DNA of 64,000 nucleotides. It comes from Labilithrix luteola. GTDB lineage: Bacteria; Myxococcota_A; Polyangia; Polyangiales; Polyangiaceae. The notes under the pieces are model-generated. The model saw nothing but the letters and a program-made list of their open reading frames with translations. It did not search any database and was not told where the DNA came from. The stretch is from positions 1,860,001-1,924,000 of the forward strand of contig NZ_CP012333.1 in the NCBI RefSeq assembly GCF_001263205.1, in the 5' to 3' direction. Both the position numbers and the translations under genes were made by a program. Below, one piece after another: positions 16,997 through 25,077 of the stretch. Positions within the stretch are counted from its first letter, which is position 1, and the number at the start of each line of letters is the position of its first letter.

Positions 16997-18553
16997 TTAC
17001 ACGTCGAGGTCCTGCCACTTGCGGCTCATGCGCGAGAAGACGAGCATGCCGATGAGCGAGCAGAGGCCGGCGGCGCCGAACACGTACCAGATCTGGTACG
17101 GCTTGTAGGTGTCCCAGAGGAGCTGATTCACGGCGTTCGGGCTCTGACCGAGGACATTGCAGAGCGTCTCGACCGCGCTCGTGCGCTGTACGCCGACGAA
17201 CGCGGCGAGGTGGTCGGCATTTCCGTCCCAGTTTCCAGCGCCGTGGTGGTCGGTCTTCTCCGCGAGGTACCGCAGCGCCAAGGTGGCCTTCTCACCGTAC
17301 AGAGCGGCGACCACTTTGGCCCCGGCGGCCGCTCCGATCGCGACCGGGATGTTCACGTAGCCGAGATAGAGCGCCTTCTTTCCCTTGGGGGCGATGAGCG
17401 CGAAGTACTCGGTCTTCTTCGGCCCCGTCAGCATCTCACCGAGCGAGAAGAGAAGGATGCCGAAGAACACCATGTAGATGCTCGGGAGCGTGCCGTAGAC
17501 CATCGTGCCGATCGTCGCGATGAGGATGCCGAGCGTGATGGCCGACAGCACGCGCATGCGCGCCACGAGAAACGACATCGGAACGACGAAGAGCACGATG
17601 AGGAGCGCGTTGAGGTTCAGCGCGTTCTCTTGTTTGAGCTGGACGCCGCGCGCCGTCTTCTGGAGCCAAGCCTCGGGCAGGAAGCCGACGAGCTTCACGA
17701 AGCCGCTGGAGTCGATCCAGTCGGCGTAGAAGTTCGGCATGAAGTCCCAGAGTTGGTAGAGCATCATCCAAAAGCCCGAGAAGATCGCGATGACCGCGAG
17801 GAGCTTCGCGTCGAAGATGTTCACGACCGTGCCTTTCACGACGGTCCAGATGCCCTTCGACTGATCCGCGCCCGATTCCACGCCCGGGTACGTGAAGAGC
17901 ATGGCGTAGTTCAGCGTGGTGATCGCCGCCGAGCCGTAGAACACGGCCGGCCAGCCGTGCGAGTGCATGAAGCCCGCCAACGGAGGTCCGATCGCCCCGC
18001 CCACGTTCACGAGCCAATAGAAGAGCCCCCAACCCACGCTGGAATTCTTCTTCGACATCGACTGCGCGAGCGTGCCCTGGAGGCCCGGCTTGAAGAGCGC
18101 CGTGCCGAGCGCGAGGAGCATGACCGAGGCGAAGAAGCCCCAGTAGCTCCGCATGTTCGCCATCATGACGTAGGCGGCGATGTTGATCGTGGCGCTGACC
18201 GCGATGAGCTTCTTGTAGCCGTAACGATCCGCGAAGCCGCCGCTGATCATCGGAATGCCCGACGCGACGATTGCCCACCAAAAGTAGATGGATCCCTTGT
18301 CGTCCTTGGTGAAGTGCAGACCACCGGGCTCGTCGGCCTGCATGATGTAGATCGGCATGACGACGCGCACGCCGAAGTACGCGAGCCGTTCCCACATCTC
18401 CATCACGCAACACATCCAGAAGGGGCGCGGGAACGTCTTCGCGGTCGCAAAGAACGAGAGCTTCTCGGGCTCGGGCGGACTCGGCGGAGAAGGCGGAGAA
18501 GACGAGACGAACTCGTTCGGCCCGGCGGACGACGACGGAAGGGGTTGAGCCAT
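16997..18553 (-). CDS. POT/PTR2-like proton-coupled peptide transporter
   Basis: 518 residues and many membrane helices. After a Pro/Ser-rich N-terminus of about 30 residues, the first helix carries MEMWERLAYFGVR, matching the ExxER proton-coupling motif of POT transporters (Glu52, Glu55, Arg56). GGFADRYGYKKLI and GTALFKPGLQGTLAQ correspond to further family motifs. POT proteins import di- and tripeptides, although divergent bacterial members have other substrates. AAAGGA lies 7 nt before the ATG. The gene is divergent from the chemoreceptor, and its promoter must lie in the cobalamin-leader-like region 18554-18805. Confidence 0.82.
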   Translation of the reverse strand: MAQPLPSSSAGPNEFVSSSPPSPPSPPEPEKLSFFATAKTFPRPFWMCCVMEMWERLAYFGVRVVMPIYIMQADEPGGLHFTKDDKGSIYFWWAIVASGIPMISGGFADRYGYKKLIAVSATINIAAYVMMANMRSYWGFFASVMLLALGTALFKPGLQGTLAQSMSKKNSSVGWGLFYWLVNVGGAIGPPLAGFMHSHGWPAVFYGSAAITTLNYAMLFTYPGVESGADQSKGIWTVVKGTVVNIFDAKLLAVIAIFSGFWMMLYQLWDFMPNFYADWIDSSGFVKLVGFLPEAWLQKTARGVQLKQENALNLNALLIVLFVVPMSFLVARMRVLSAITLGILIATIGTMVYGTLPSIYMVFFGILLFSLGEMLTGPKKTEYFALIAPKGKKALYLGYVNIPVAIGAAAGAKVVAALYGEKATLALRYLAEKTDHHGAGNWDGNADHLAAFVGVQRTSAVETLCNVLGQSPNAVNQLLWDTYKPYQIWYVFGAAGLCSLIGMLVFSRMSRKWQDLDV

Positions 18554-18562
18554 GAAGGGTCC

Positions 18563-18720
18563 TTTGTATCGCGAACGTCCCGAAGCCCCACAGCTCGATT
18601 GATAGGGCCCCCACCCAAAACCTCACGTCCGGTTGGTGGCTGGGCAGGCGTCCACGCTGAAAAGTGCAACACGGCCGAGGCCGAGCGATGTTGGGGCCGA
18701 GCCCCTGGAGTGCTCATGCC
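18563..18720 (+). promoter_or_regulatory. Degenerate cobalamin-riboswitch-like leader upstream of a chemoreceptor
   Basis: This stretch aligns with the leader of the nrdAB riboswitch at 30271-30390. Shared blocks, in order, are TTGTATCGCGAAC, GCCCCA, GATTGA, GCCCC-ACCC, a GTC-GGT pair, TGGGCA, CGTCCA and GCTGAAAAG. After GCTGAAAAG the two diverge: the canonical GGGAACCCGGTG core is missing here. Instead there is a GGGGC-CGA-GCCCC hairpin (18693-18705) and TGCCCA (18715-18720), which could pair with TGGGCA near 18641. The 3' signature AGCCCGAAGACCTGCC is absent. It is therefore a relic or an altered aptamer, not a standard cobalamin riboswitch. Confidence 0.5.
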
Positions 18721-18756
18721 CAACTCGACGCCACCTCGTGCGCTCCCCTTACGCGG

Positions 18757-18793
18757 TCCCTTTCGTCAGCCGTTCCGAATGTCACGAAAGGGA
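18757..18793 (+). promoter_or_regulatory. Hairpin masking the chemoreceptor ribosome binding site
   Basis: TCCCTTTCGT (18757-18766) and ACGAAAGGGA (18784-18793) are perfect 10-bp arms around a 17-nt loop. The 3' arm contains the AAAGGGAG Shine-Dalgarno for ATG 18806. Folding would block translation initiation, as in riboswitch expression platforms. Confidence 0.5.
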
Positions 18794-18805
18794 GCCACGC
18801 CAAAA

Positions 18806-20497
18806 ATGCTGAGCATCAAGCGCATCTTCGTGTTGATCGCGGCCATCACCACGGTCCTGGTCGCGATCATCGGAGCGAGGGTCGCGTCGCTTCGCACCTC
18901 CGCGGAGGAGTCGGACGCGTCCAACCGGCAACGTTATCAATCGTACCAGCTGGCCATGGAGCTTCGTCAGAGCTCCGAGGACCTCACCCGCCTCGCTCGG
19001 ACCTACGTCGTCACCGGCGATCCGCAGTACGAGGCCGAGTACTTCAAGATCCTCGACGTCCGGAATGGCAAGCTCCCGCGGCCCGACGGCCGTACGGCCG
19101 CGCTGACGACCCTGATGAGGGAGCTCGGCTTCAGCGACGCCGAGCTCGCGAAGTTGAGCCAGGCGGAGGCCAATTCCAATGATCTGGTGAAGACCGAGGC
19201 GATCGCGATGAACGCCGTGAAGGGGCTCTTCGAGGACGAGCGCGGCGAGTTCACGCGCCATGCTCCGCCGGATTTCGAGCTCGCGCGCCGCCTGATGCAC
19301 GACGCCGCGTACCACGCCAACAAGGCCACCATCATGCGGCCGATCAACGAGTTCTTCACTCTGCTCGACGAGCGCACCGGGCGGACGGTCGCGGAGAGTC
19401 AGGCCCGCCGCGACGCCGTCGTCAGGTCGATCGACCTGCTCGTGGTGGCGGCGTTCGTCACTCTCTCACTCGCTCTCTTCGCTGCCTACCGATGGGTCAT
19501 GGGCAAACTGGGAGGCGAGCCGACGCAGGCTCTCGCCATCGCCACGGAGATCGCGGCAGGAAAGCTCGACACGCCGATCGTCGTGAGGGAGGGCGACTCC
19601 ACGAGCGTCATCGCTTCGATGAAGAGCATGCAGGAGCGACTCCGCACGATCGTCTCGGGTATTCGCACCGCCTGCCAATCGATCAACACGGCCTCGACCG
19701 AGATCGCGACCGGCCAGCAGGACCTGGCCTCGCGCACCGAGATGCAAGCCGCCAACGTCGAGGAGATCGCCGCCTCGATCGAAGAGCTGACGAGCACGGT
19801 CCGCCAGAACGCGGACAACGCAGGCCAGGCGAACAACATGGCGGTCTCGGCCTCCGACATCGCGACGAGAGGAGGCAAGGTCGTCGCGGAGGTCGTCCAC
19901 GTGATGAGCTCGATCGCGGAGAGCTCGAGGAGGATCTCCGAGATCAGCGACGTCATCGACGGGCTCGCGTTCCAGACGAACATCCTCGCGCTCAACGCCT
20001 CGGTCGAGGCGGCGAGGGCCGGCGATCAGGGCAAGGGCTTCGCCGTCGTTGCCTCCGAGGTTCGGAGCCTATCTCAACGAAGCGCGGAGTCAGCCAAGAC
20101 GATCAAAGCGCTGATGGACGAATCGGCGAGCAAGATCGAGCGGGGCTCCGCACTCGTGGGCGAGGCCGGACGGACGATGGACGAGATCGTCGGTTCGGTG
20201 AAGCGCGTGACCGACATCATGACGGACATCGCAGGAGCCACCCGCGAGCAGTCGAGTGGCCTCGATCAGGTGAACACGGCCATCGTCCAAATCGATCGGT
20301 CGACGCAGCAGAACGCGTCGCTCGTCGAAGAGGCTTCGGCGGCCGCCGAGGCGATGCGCGAGCAATCTCGCCACCTGACGGACGCCGTGAGCGTCTTCGA
20401 GGTGGGTGACAAAGCGCGCGCCGGTGCGGGCCTGATCAAGGCGCGAGGCCCGGCGACACCACCGGCGTCCGCGCCATCGACGCGACTCGCCGCATGA
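18806..20497 (+). CDS. Methyl-accepting chemotaxis protein
   Basis: 563 residues from ATG 18806, with AAAGGGAG 11 nt upstream; an in-frame ATG at 18779 lies inside the hairpin loop. Membrane helix 1 (about 6-24) is followed by a mostly helical periplasmic domain of about 190 residues (LARTYVVTGDPQYEAEYFKI, resembling four-helix-bundle sensors), helix 2 (LLVVAAFVTLSLALFAAY), a HAMP-like linker and a signalling domain. The hairpin tip is DVIDGLAFQTNILALNASVEAARAGDQGKGFAVVA..VRSLSQRSAESAKTIK, the E. coli-like class. There is no C-terminal CheR-binding pentapeptide. No chemotaxis signalling genes are adjacent, so it is an orphan receptor. The leader resembles that of nrdAB. Confidence 0.92.
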   Translation: MLSIKRIFVLIAAITTVLVAIIGARVASLRTSAEESDASNRQRYQSYQLAMELRQSSEDLTRLARTYVVTGDPQYEAEYFKILDVRNGKLPRPDGRTAALTTLMRELGFSDAELAKLSQAEANSNDLVKTEAIAMNAVKGLFEDERGEFTRHAPPDFELARRLMHDAAYHANKATIMRPINEFFTLLDERTGRTVAESQARRDAVVRSIDLLVVAAFVTLSLALFAAYRWVMGKLGGEPTQALAIATEIAAGKLDTPIVVREGDSTSVIASMKSMQERLRTIVSGIRTACQSINTASTEIATGQQDLASRTEMQAANVEEIAASIEELTSTVRQNADNAGQANNMAVSASDIATRGGKVVAEVVHVMSSIAESSRRISEISDVIDGLAFQTNILALNASVEAARAGDQGKGFAVVASEVRSLSQRSAESAKTIKALMDESASKIERGSALVGEAGRTMDEIVGSVKRVTDIMTDIAGATREQSSGLDQVNTAIVQIDRSTQQNASLVEEASAAAEAMREQSRHLTDAVSVFEVGDKARAGAGLIKARGPATPPASAPSTRLAA

Positions 20498-20503
20498 CCA
20501 CCC

Positions 20504-20534
20504 CTCGATGCTCGGCACGTTCCCGAGCATCGAG
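20504..20534. terminator. Strong hairpin between convergent genes
   Basis: CTCGATGCTCGG (20504-20515) and CCGAGCATCGAG (20523-20534) are perfect 12-bp arms with a 7-nt loop, immediately after the chemoreceptor stop. There is no U-tract on either strand, so any termination would be by a U-less hairpin. Confidence 0.6.
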
Positions 20535-20543
20535 AGGTCATCA

Positions 20544-20573
20544 CCGCCGCGAGCGCCATGAGCCTCGCGGCGG
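20544..20573. terminator. Second hairpin between convergent genes
   Basis: CCGCCGCGAG (20544-20553) and CTCGCGGCGG (20564-20573) are perfect 10-bp arms with a 10-nt loop, close to the 3' end of the minus-strand lipoprotein operon. With the hairpin at 20504 it separates the two transcription units. Confidence 0.55.
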
Positions 20574-20601
20574 CCCCCCGCTTGCAACGCCGAGCTGGAG
20601 A

Positions 20602-22425
20602 TCAGTGAACAGGGACAATCGGATTGGCGACGAGCTTTCGCTGAGCCATGCCACCCGGGTACGCGTAACTCGCCCACTGTGCCCAACCCCAGAGTGTGGC
20701 CGTGAAGGGACCTTCACTGCGCATTCGCTGAAGGCCGTTCTTGCAGACGCCGGCGTCGAAGGCCTGCCCCGGACCGCCGTTGCGTGCGAGATCGACGCGG
20801 GTCCACTCGTAATCACCTCGGCCGCCGACGGGCTTGAAGTCCGCCAGGGTACCGGCGCACTCCAGCCAGACATCTTTGAACTGGCCGCCGGCCTTGGCTC
20901 TCACGATGACGAGCGACGTCTCGTCGTAGGTCGGATCCGCGAAGAAGCTATAGGAGTTCAGGTACTGGCCAGCGGGAACGACGTTCACGAACTCAGGGTC
21001 GCCATTGCCGCGCAAATCGACACTTCCCAGTGGGTCGGTCTCGCCCACTTTGGGCCCGCCGGCGCCAGACATGTACGCCGCGAGATAGATCGGGTGATCG
21101 ACGTCCTGCGTGCGCACGACGAACGGAGACCCGACCTCGCCCCAGAACGTCACCACTTCGCCTGCGGACATCGTGAGCGGAGCTCCAGCGGGGACCACGG
21201 GATCGTAATCGAGGACAGTGCCATCACGGGCCGCGACGATCCGATACGGCATCACCTCGTACTCGTTTCCGAGACGCGGCCGATAACCGGCGGCGACATA
21301 CTCCGATCCCCATTGCTCGATCGCCGGGAGCTGCTGCAGGGCCGTGTCACAGGCAACACGCCTCGAGGGAATGAACATGCATTCCTGGCCGCCAAAGATG
21401 CTGGTGGGCTTGTTCGAGCTCACCATGCTGCCGGAGAGCTCCGCGCCTTGATTGATTTGTAGGACCTGCCCTTTGCCCAATCGGTACGTCACCGGGACCT
21501 TCGCGCCGGCGCCTTGCACGCCTGGCCCGTCGTCGATGGCCTGCGTCGGCAAGATCGTGACGTCCGTGTCGTCTTCCGACGCGACGATCTGTGCGGCGGG
21601 TCCGCCCGCAGAGGCGTAGGCCTGGATCATGATGCGCTCCCACGCATTCACGATGACGTGGTTCGTTCCCCACGTGGCGACGGGCAAGAGCAGTGTCGCC
21701 GATGGGATGTAGCTCCGGGCGCCGCCATACGGGTAGATCGCCGCCAGGCTCACGGGCGCGCTGGTCGTCAAATGGAACGACGACCCGATGCCGGTGCCGT
21801 CCGGCAGGCCATCCGCGAACGTCGCTGGAACGATGCCCTCCGGGCAATGGGCAGCACGTTCACCGCCGTGGGAGATCTTGTCCGGTGAGCCGTCCGAGAC
21901 GAAGAGGATCGCACTCTCGCCCGGCTGGAGTGGGCCCTCATGCAACACCAGCGTCGCGTCGCCAGGGTTCGTTCGATAGACGGACTTGGAGAGATCGATG
22001 CCCTCGCCCTGGTATTCGAGGGAGAGCTCGACCGGCACAGTCGAGGTGTTGACGACGTACGACGCGTAGCAGTTCTGATCGAACGACTTCGTGAAGTAGG
22101 GCGGCTGGAGATAGAATTCGCAGCCGAGCGAGCTCTTGTCGGCCGCCGCCGCTGCACACGGTTCTTGGCAGCGACCGCCACCGCAAGCGAGCTCGGTGCT
22201 ACATGTCTCGACGACCTCGCCCGTGCACGAGCGAAGGACTGCGCGTCCGTCGAGCGAGCACTGAAACGGGCACGTGGATGCCTCGGCCGCCGCGTCTTGT
22301 TCGAACGTATCGACGCGATTGTCGAAGGCCTTCGACGTTTGGTTGCAAGCGCCGATCGCAAACGCAGCAGCGGCACTGCCGACGAGCAAAAGCGAGACTC
22401 GGTATCGTGTGTGGAGGGTGTTCAT
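20602..22425 (-). CDS. IgGFc-binding-domain lipoprotein
   Basis: 607 residues. The signal peptide ends in FAIGAC (Cys about 27). A Cys-rich stretch (about 52-102: CPFQCSLDG, CTGEVVETCS, CGGGRCQEPC) precedes a large domain with the IgGFc-binding N-terminal pattern: FYLQPPYFTKSFDQNCYASYVVNTS, TSAPVSLAAIYPYGG, SATLLLP, and the later EYVAAGYRPRLGNEYEVMPYRIVAARDGT. This domain is named from a mammalian mucin-like protein and is frequent in myxobacterial surface proteins, where it probably mediates adhesion. It is the last gene of the operon; its start overlaps the RCC1 gene by ATGA, with AGGTGG upstream. Molecular target unknown. Confidence 0.82.
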   Translation of the reverse strand: MNTLHTRYRVSLLLVGSAAAAFAIGACNQTSKAFDNRVDTFEQDAAAEASTCPFQCSLDGRAVLRSCTGEVVETCSTELACGGGRCQEPCAAAAADKSSLGCEFYLQPPYFTKSFDQNCYASYVVNTSTVPVELSLEYQGEGIDLSKSVYRTNPGDATLVLHEGPLQPGESAILFVSDGSPDKISHGGERAAHCPEGIVPATFADGLPDGTGIGSSFHLTTSAPVSLAAIYPYGGARSYIPSATLLLPVATWGTNHVIVNAWERIMIQAYASAGGPAAQIVASEDDTDVTILPTQAIDDGPGVQGAGAKVPVTYRLGKGQVLQINQGAELSGSMVSSNKPTSIFGGQECMFIPSRRVACDTALQQLPAIEQWGSEYVAAGYRPRLGNEYEVMPYRIVAARDGTVLDYDPVVPAGAPLTMSAGEVVTFWGEVGSPFVVRTQDVDHPIYLAAYMSGAGGPKVGETDPLGSVDLRGNGDPEFVNVVPAGQYLNSYSFFADPTYDETSLVIVRAKAGGQFKDVWLECAGTLADFKPVGGRGDYEWTRVDLARNGGPGQAFDAGVCKNGLQRMRSEGPFTATLWGWAQWASYAYPGGMAQRKLVANPIVPVH

Positions 22426-23783
22426 GGCAGTGCCACCTCGATCGGGACGAGGCTCGGTTCATTCATCACGCCGTTACCGAGCTGTCCGCTCGCGTCACCA
22501 CCCCAACAGAAAACCTTGCCGCTGGTCATGAGCGCGCACGTCGAATACAGCGTGGCCTTCACTTGGGCGACGGTGCCTGGAAGGCCCGCGACTTTGACCG
22601 GCGCGAGGGCGTACGTCTTCGTCCCGTCGCCGGCCTGGCCGTAGGCGTTGCCACCCCAGCAATAGACCGATCCCGAGACCCCGACCGCGCAGCCGCGCAC
22701 GGACACGTTCGTGTTGTAGCTCCGAGAAGACGTCGAGATCTGAATGACAGGCTCCGGCGTCACGACGATCTCGGGGAGAGGGCGCTCGAACGAGTCGACG
22801 GAAGTGAACACGGGACCGCCCCAGCAATGGGCGATGCCCTGCGCTACGGCGCAGACGTTCTCGTTGGCGACGTCGACGTTCGAGACGCCCGTGAGCGCGA
22901 CCGGATCGGGGTGCGGAGATGGCACGAGCGACGACACGCGGCCGAGCGGCGGGTTCGCTCCCCAGCTGAGGAGCACGCCGTCGCCTCGCCGGAGGAACGA
23001 CGCGAGGCCAATGTGCAGCTCTTCGATTGGCGAGCCGGCTGGAACCGAAATCGGCCTCGGAGAAAGCCACTCGCGCGAGCTCGCATCGAGATCGGGGACA
23101 TCGACCTGCCCGTCGCGATTCGTCCCCCAACAGACGACGTCGCCGCCCTCGCGGAGGACGCACCCGACGCCCACCATCTGTCGCCGGTCCGCATTCACGC
23201 CGACGCGCGTCGCGGTGGGGACGTCGAGCTTCACGGGCGCCCGCGCCGTCGTGAGCCCCTCCGAGCCTTCGTGTGGATAAGGGCCGAACCCCCAGCACCA
23301 CGTTGCACCGCTCGTGTCGACAGCGCAGGTGTGGTCGAGGAAAGCAACGTTCTCGAGGCCAGAGACGCGCGCTGCCGTCGGGCTGTCGACACTTCCCGCG
23401 ACGTCACCGCGTCCGAGCTGACCGTCCTGATTCTGGCCCCAACACGCCACGGTCTTGTCCTCGAGCAGCGCGCAGAAGCCCTCCGTGAAGCCGAGCGTAG
23501 TCGTCAGTGACGTCGCACACGGCGACGTCGAGCACACGACCGGAAGCGGGCCTGCGTCCGAAGTCGCGGCGTCGCGCGGGCGTGGCGCGGCGTCGAATGC
23601 GCCAGCATCCGTGTGTGCGTCGGGAGCGCTGGGACCAGCGTCCTGGGCACCGTCGTTTCCGTGGGCGTCACCGCTCGTGTCCGACGGGCTCGCGCAGCTC
23701 ACAGCGGCTTCGGCAGAGAAGAGAGACGCCGCGACGAGGGCGGCGACGTGTCGGCGCTCAAGGAGTCGTCTTGTGGAACGCAC
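22422..23783 (-). CDS. RCC1-repeat lipoprotein
   Basis: 453 residues from GTG 23783, placed 6 nt after GGAG; an ATG two codons upstream has no spacing for a ribosome binding site. The signal peptide ends near SAEAAVSC. An Asp/Ala/Pro linker leads to RCC1-type repeats, each with a CALLEDKTVACWGQNQDGQLGRGD-like core (also CVLREGGDVVCWGTNRDGQ, CAVGVSGSVYCWGGNAYGQAGDG, CALMTSGKVFCWGGDASGQLGNG). The set would form a seven-bladed propeller; the paired Cys in each blade probably form disulfides outside the cytoplasm. The start overlaps the upstream gene by 26 bp and the stop overlaps the IgGFc gene by ATGA. Ligand unknown. Confidence 0.83.
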   Translation of the reverse strand: MRSTRRLLERRHVAALVAASLFSAEAAVSCASPSDTSGDAHGNDGAQDAGPSAPDAHTDAGAFDAAPRPRDAATSDAGPLPVVCSTSPCATSLTTTLGFTEGFCALLEDKTVACWGQNQDGQLGRGDVAGSVDSPTAARVSGLENVAFLDHTCAVDTSGATWCWGFGPYPHEGSEGLTTARAPVKLDVPTATRVGVNADRRQMVGVGCVLREGGDVVCWGTNRDGQVDVPDLDASSREWLSPRPISVPAGSPIEELHIGLASFLRRGDGVLLSWGANPPLGRVSSLVPSPHPDPVALTGVSNVDVANENVCAVAQGIAHCWGGPVFTSVDSFERPLPEIVVTPEPVIQISTSSRSYNTNVSVRGCAVGVSGSVYCWGGNAYGQAGDGTKTYALAPVKVAGLPGTVAQVKATLYSTCALMTSGKVFCWGGDASGQLGNGVMNEPSLVPIEVALP

Positions 23784-25077
23784 GGCCATCTCCGACTGCC
23801 CAAAGGTTGTTGTTCGAAGTCCCACGAATCTGAGAGAGGGGCTTGGTGTTTGGCGTCTCGTTGATGAAGAGCGTCGAGTATTCGTAGGTGCCGGTGCCGG
23901 ACCAGAGGTCCCTGCCACGAAGAACTCGTCCCGGATTGTTCCCGAAGCTGCTTTGAGCGACGAGCCAGAGGTCGTCGTCCGAATGTCCCCAGACCCTGCT
24001 CAGGATCACGTTGAAGGTCGGTGAAGGGCTCGATTCGTCGACCGAGTAGTGTCCGTCGCTCTCGCGTGCGACGCGAACGACTTGGTTCTTCACATCCCTG
24101 CTGTATCGGACACCGACGAGCCGGTCTTTGGCGGGGGCGACGAAGCTCTCTCGAAAATCACCATTGATCGTCAGTCGTCCGGGTTGTTCTTGGCAGCCGT
24201 CGGCGAGCGGCGTGCTGTCCGCCACGCGTTCGATTCCGCCATCCACGCCCGTCTTGCGAAGAAGCACGGTGCAAGACGTCGTCCCCTGAGCCCTCGATCC
24301 CACGAACCACGTGTCTCCCGGACTGGTCGACGCGAAGCCGTGGAAGTTCAAAAACGTCGCGGGGTCTTCGTCGACGTACTCCGTCGTCCATGGCGAGGCG
24401 CCGCCATCCGGGACGTCGATCGCGCCCGTCAACCGATAGATCGTTTCGCAGGACGTCAGGTACACGTCGTCCGCGCTCGTGCCGGAGACCTTGGGCTCCA
24501 TCGTCTTGACGGTGCCGCAGATGACGCGGCTTCTCGCCCATGTCCACTTCGTCCCGGGAGGAACCGGTCGTTTGCCATGGTAGACGTACGCGCCGTATCC
24601 GTTCGGTTCACCGTAGAGAATGCCGACGTGGAGTAGCGTGAAATAGACTTCGTCTTTGCTCGGCGCCCATACGTTGGTGAGTCGCGCGCGTAACTGGTTC
24701 TGCGTACCGTCGTCGATGTACGTCCACGACTGAGTAGCGTCCTCCCACTCGAGGACCTTCATGCCGCGCGTACTGCTCGTGCCCACGGCGAACGCACCGT
24801 CGGCCAGAGGCCACACATCGGAAAACTGGAAGTCGTCGTCGACGAGTGGCGTGAGACACCAGCCGTCCGAGCTGCATCGCCCTCCGTCCGCGGAGCCGTC
24901 GGCTCCTGCCTCGATGGGCACGGACGCATCCCGCGTCGCGGCCTCCGGCGCTGCTGCGTCGTCCGGGATCACGTTGTTCCCGGCATCGTTCTCGGTGACG
25001 AGACTCTCCGACGTGGCACACGCGGCCACAACGAGCGTGATGGCGGCCCACGTCGTTCGGAAGAACAGGGCTCTCAA
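23758..25077 (-). CDS. Propeller-like lipoprotein, TTG start
   Basis: 439 residues. The start is TTG 25077: it overlaps the upstream stop as TTGA and has a GGAGG 6 nt before it, whereas the longer frame is Arg/His-rich shadow. The lipobox is TLVVAAC (Cys about 19). After an acidic Ala-rich linker, beta-rich units recur: DFQFSDVWPLADGAFAVGTS, VSGTSADDVYLTSCETIYRL, SPGDTWFVGSR, VWGHSDDDLWLVAQ and IRGTSNNNLWAVGDGRAFH. The G(T/H)S-DD-(V/L)W pattern is the same class as the 25074 and 8772 proteins. A secreted propeller of unknown ligand. Confidence 0.75.
   Translation of the reverse strand: MRALFFRTTWAAITLVVAACATSESLVTENDAGNNVIPDDAAAPEAATRDASVPIEAGADGSADGGRCSSDGWCLTPLVDDDFQFSDVWPLADGAFAVGTSSTRGMKVLEWEDATQSWTYIDDGTQNQLRARLTNVWAPSKDEVYFTLLHVGILYGEPNGYGAYVYHGKRPVPPGTKWTWARSRVICGTVKTMEPKVSGTSADDVYLTSCETIYRLTGAIDVPDGGASPWTTEYVDEDPATFLNFHGFASTSPGDTWFVGSRAQGTTSCTVLLRKTGVDGGIERVADSTPLADGCQEQPGRLTINGDFRESFVAPAKDRLVGVRYSRDVKNQVVRVARESDGHYSVDESSPSPTFNVILSRVWGHSDDDLWLVAQSSFGNNPGRVLRGRDLWSGTGTYEYSTLFINETPNTKPLSQIRGTSNNNLWAVGDGRAFHKTTP

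Noticed and set aside
18563..18720. Calling this a complete cobalamin riboswitch
   Set aside because: The GGGAACCCGGTG core and the 3' GACCTGCC element are absent, so only a degenerate or altered leader is claimed.
17210..18805. N-terminal extension giving the chemoreceptor 1095 residues
   Set aside because: The extension is antisense to the POT transporter, highly charged, and ends where a canonical receptor start (MLSIKRIFVLI) with a ribosome binding site appears.
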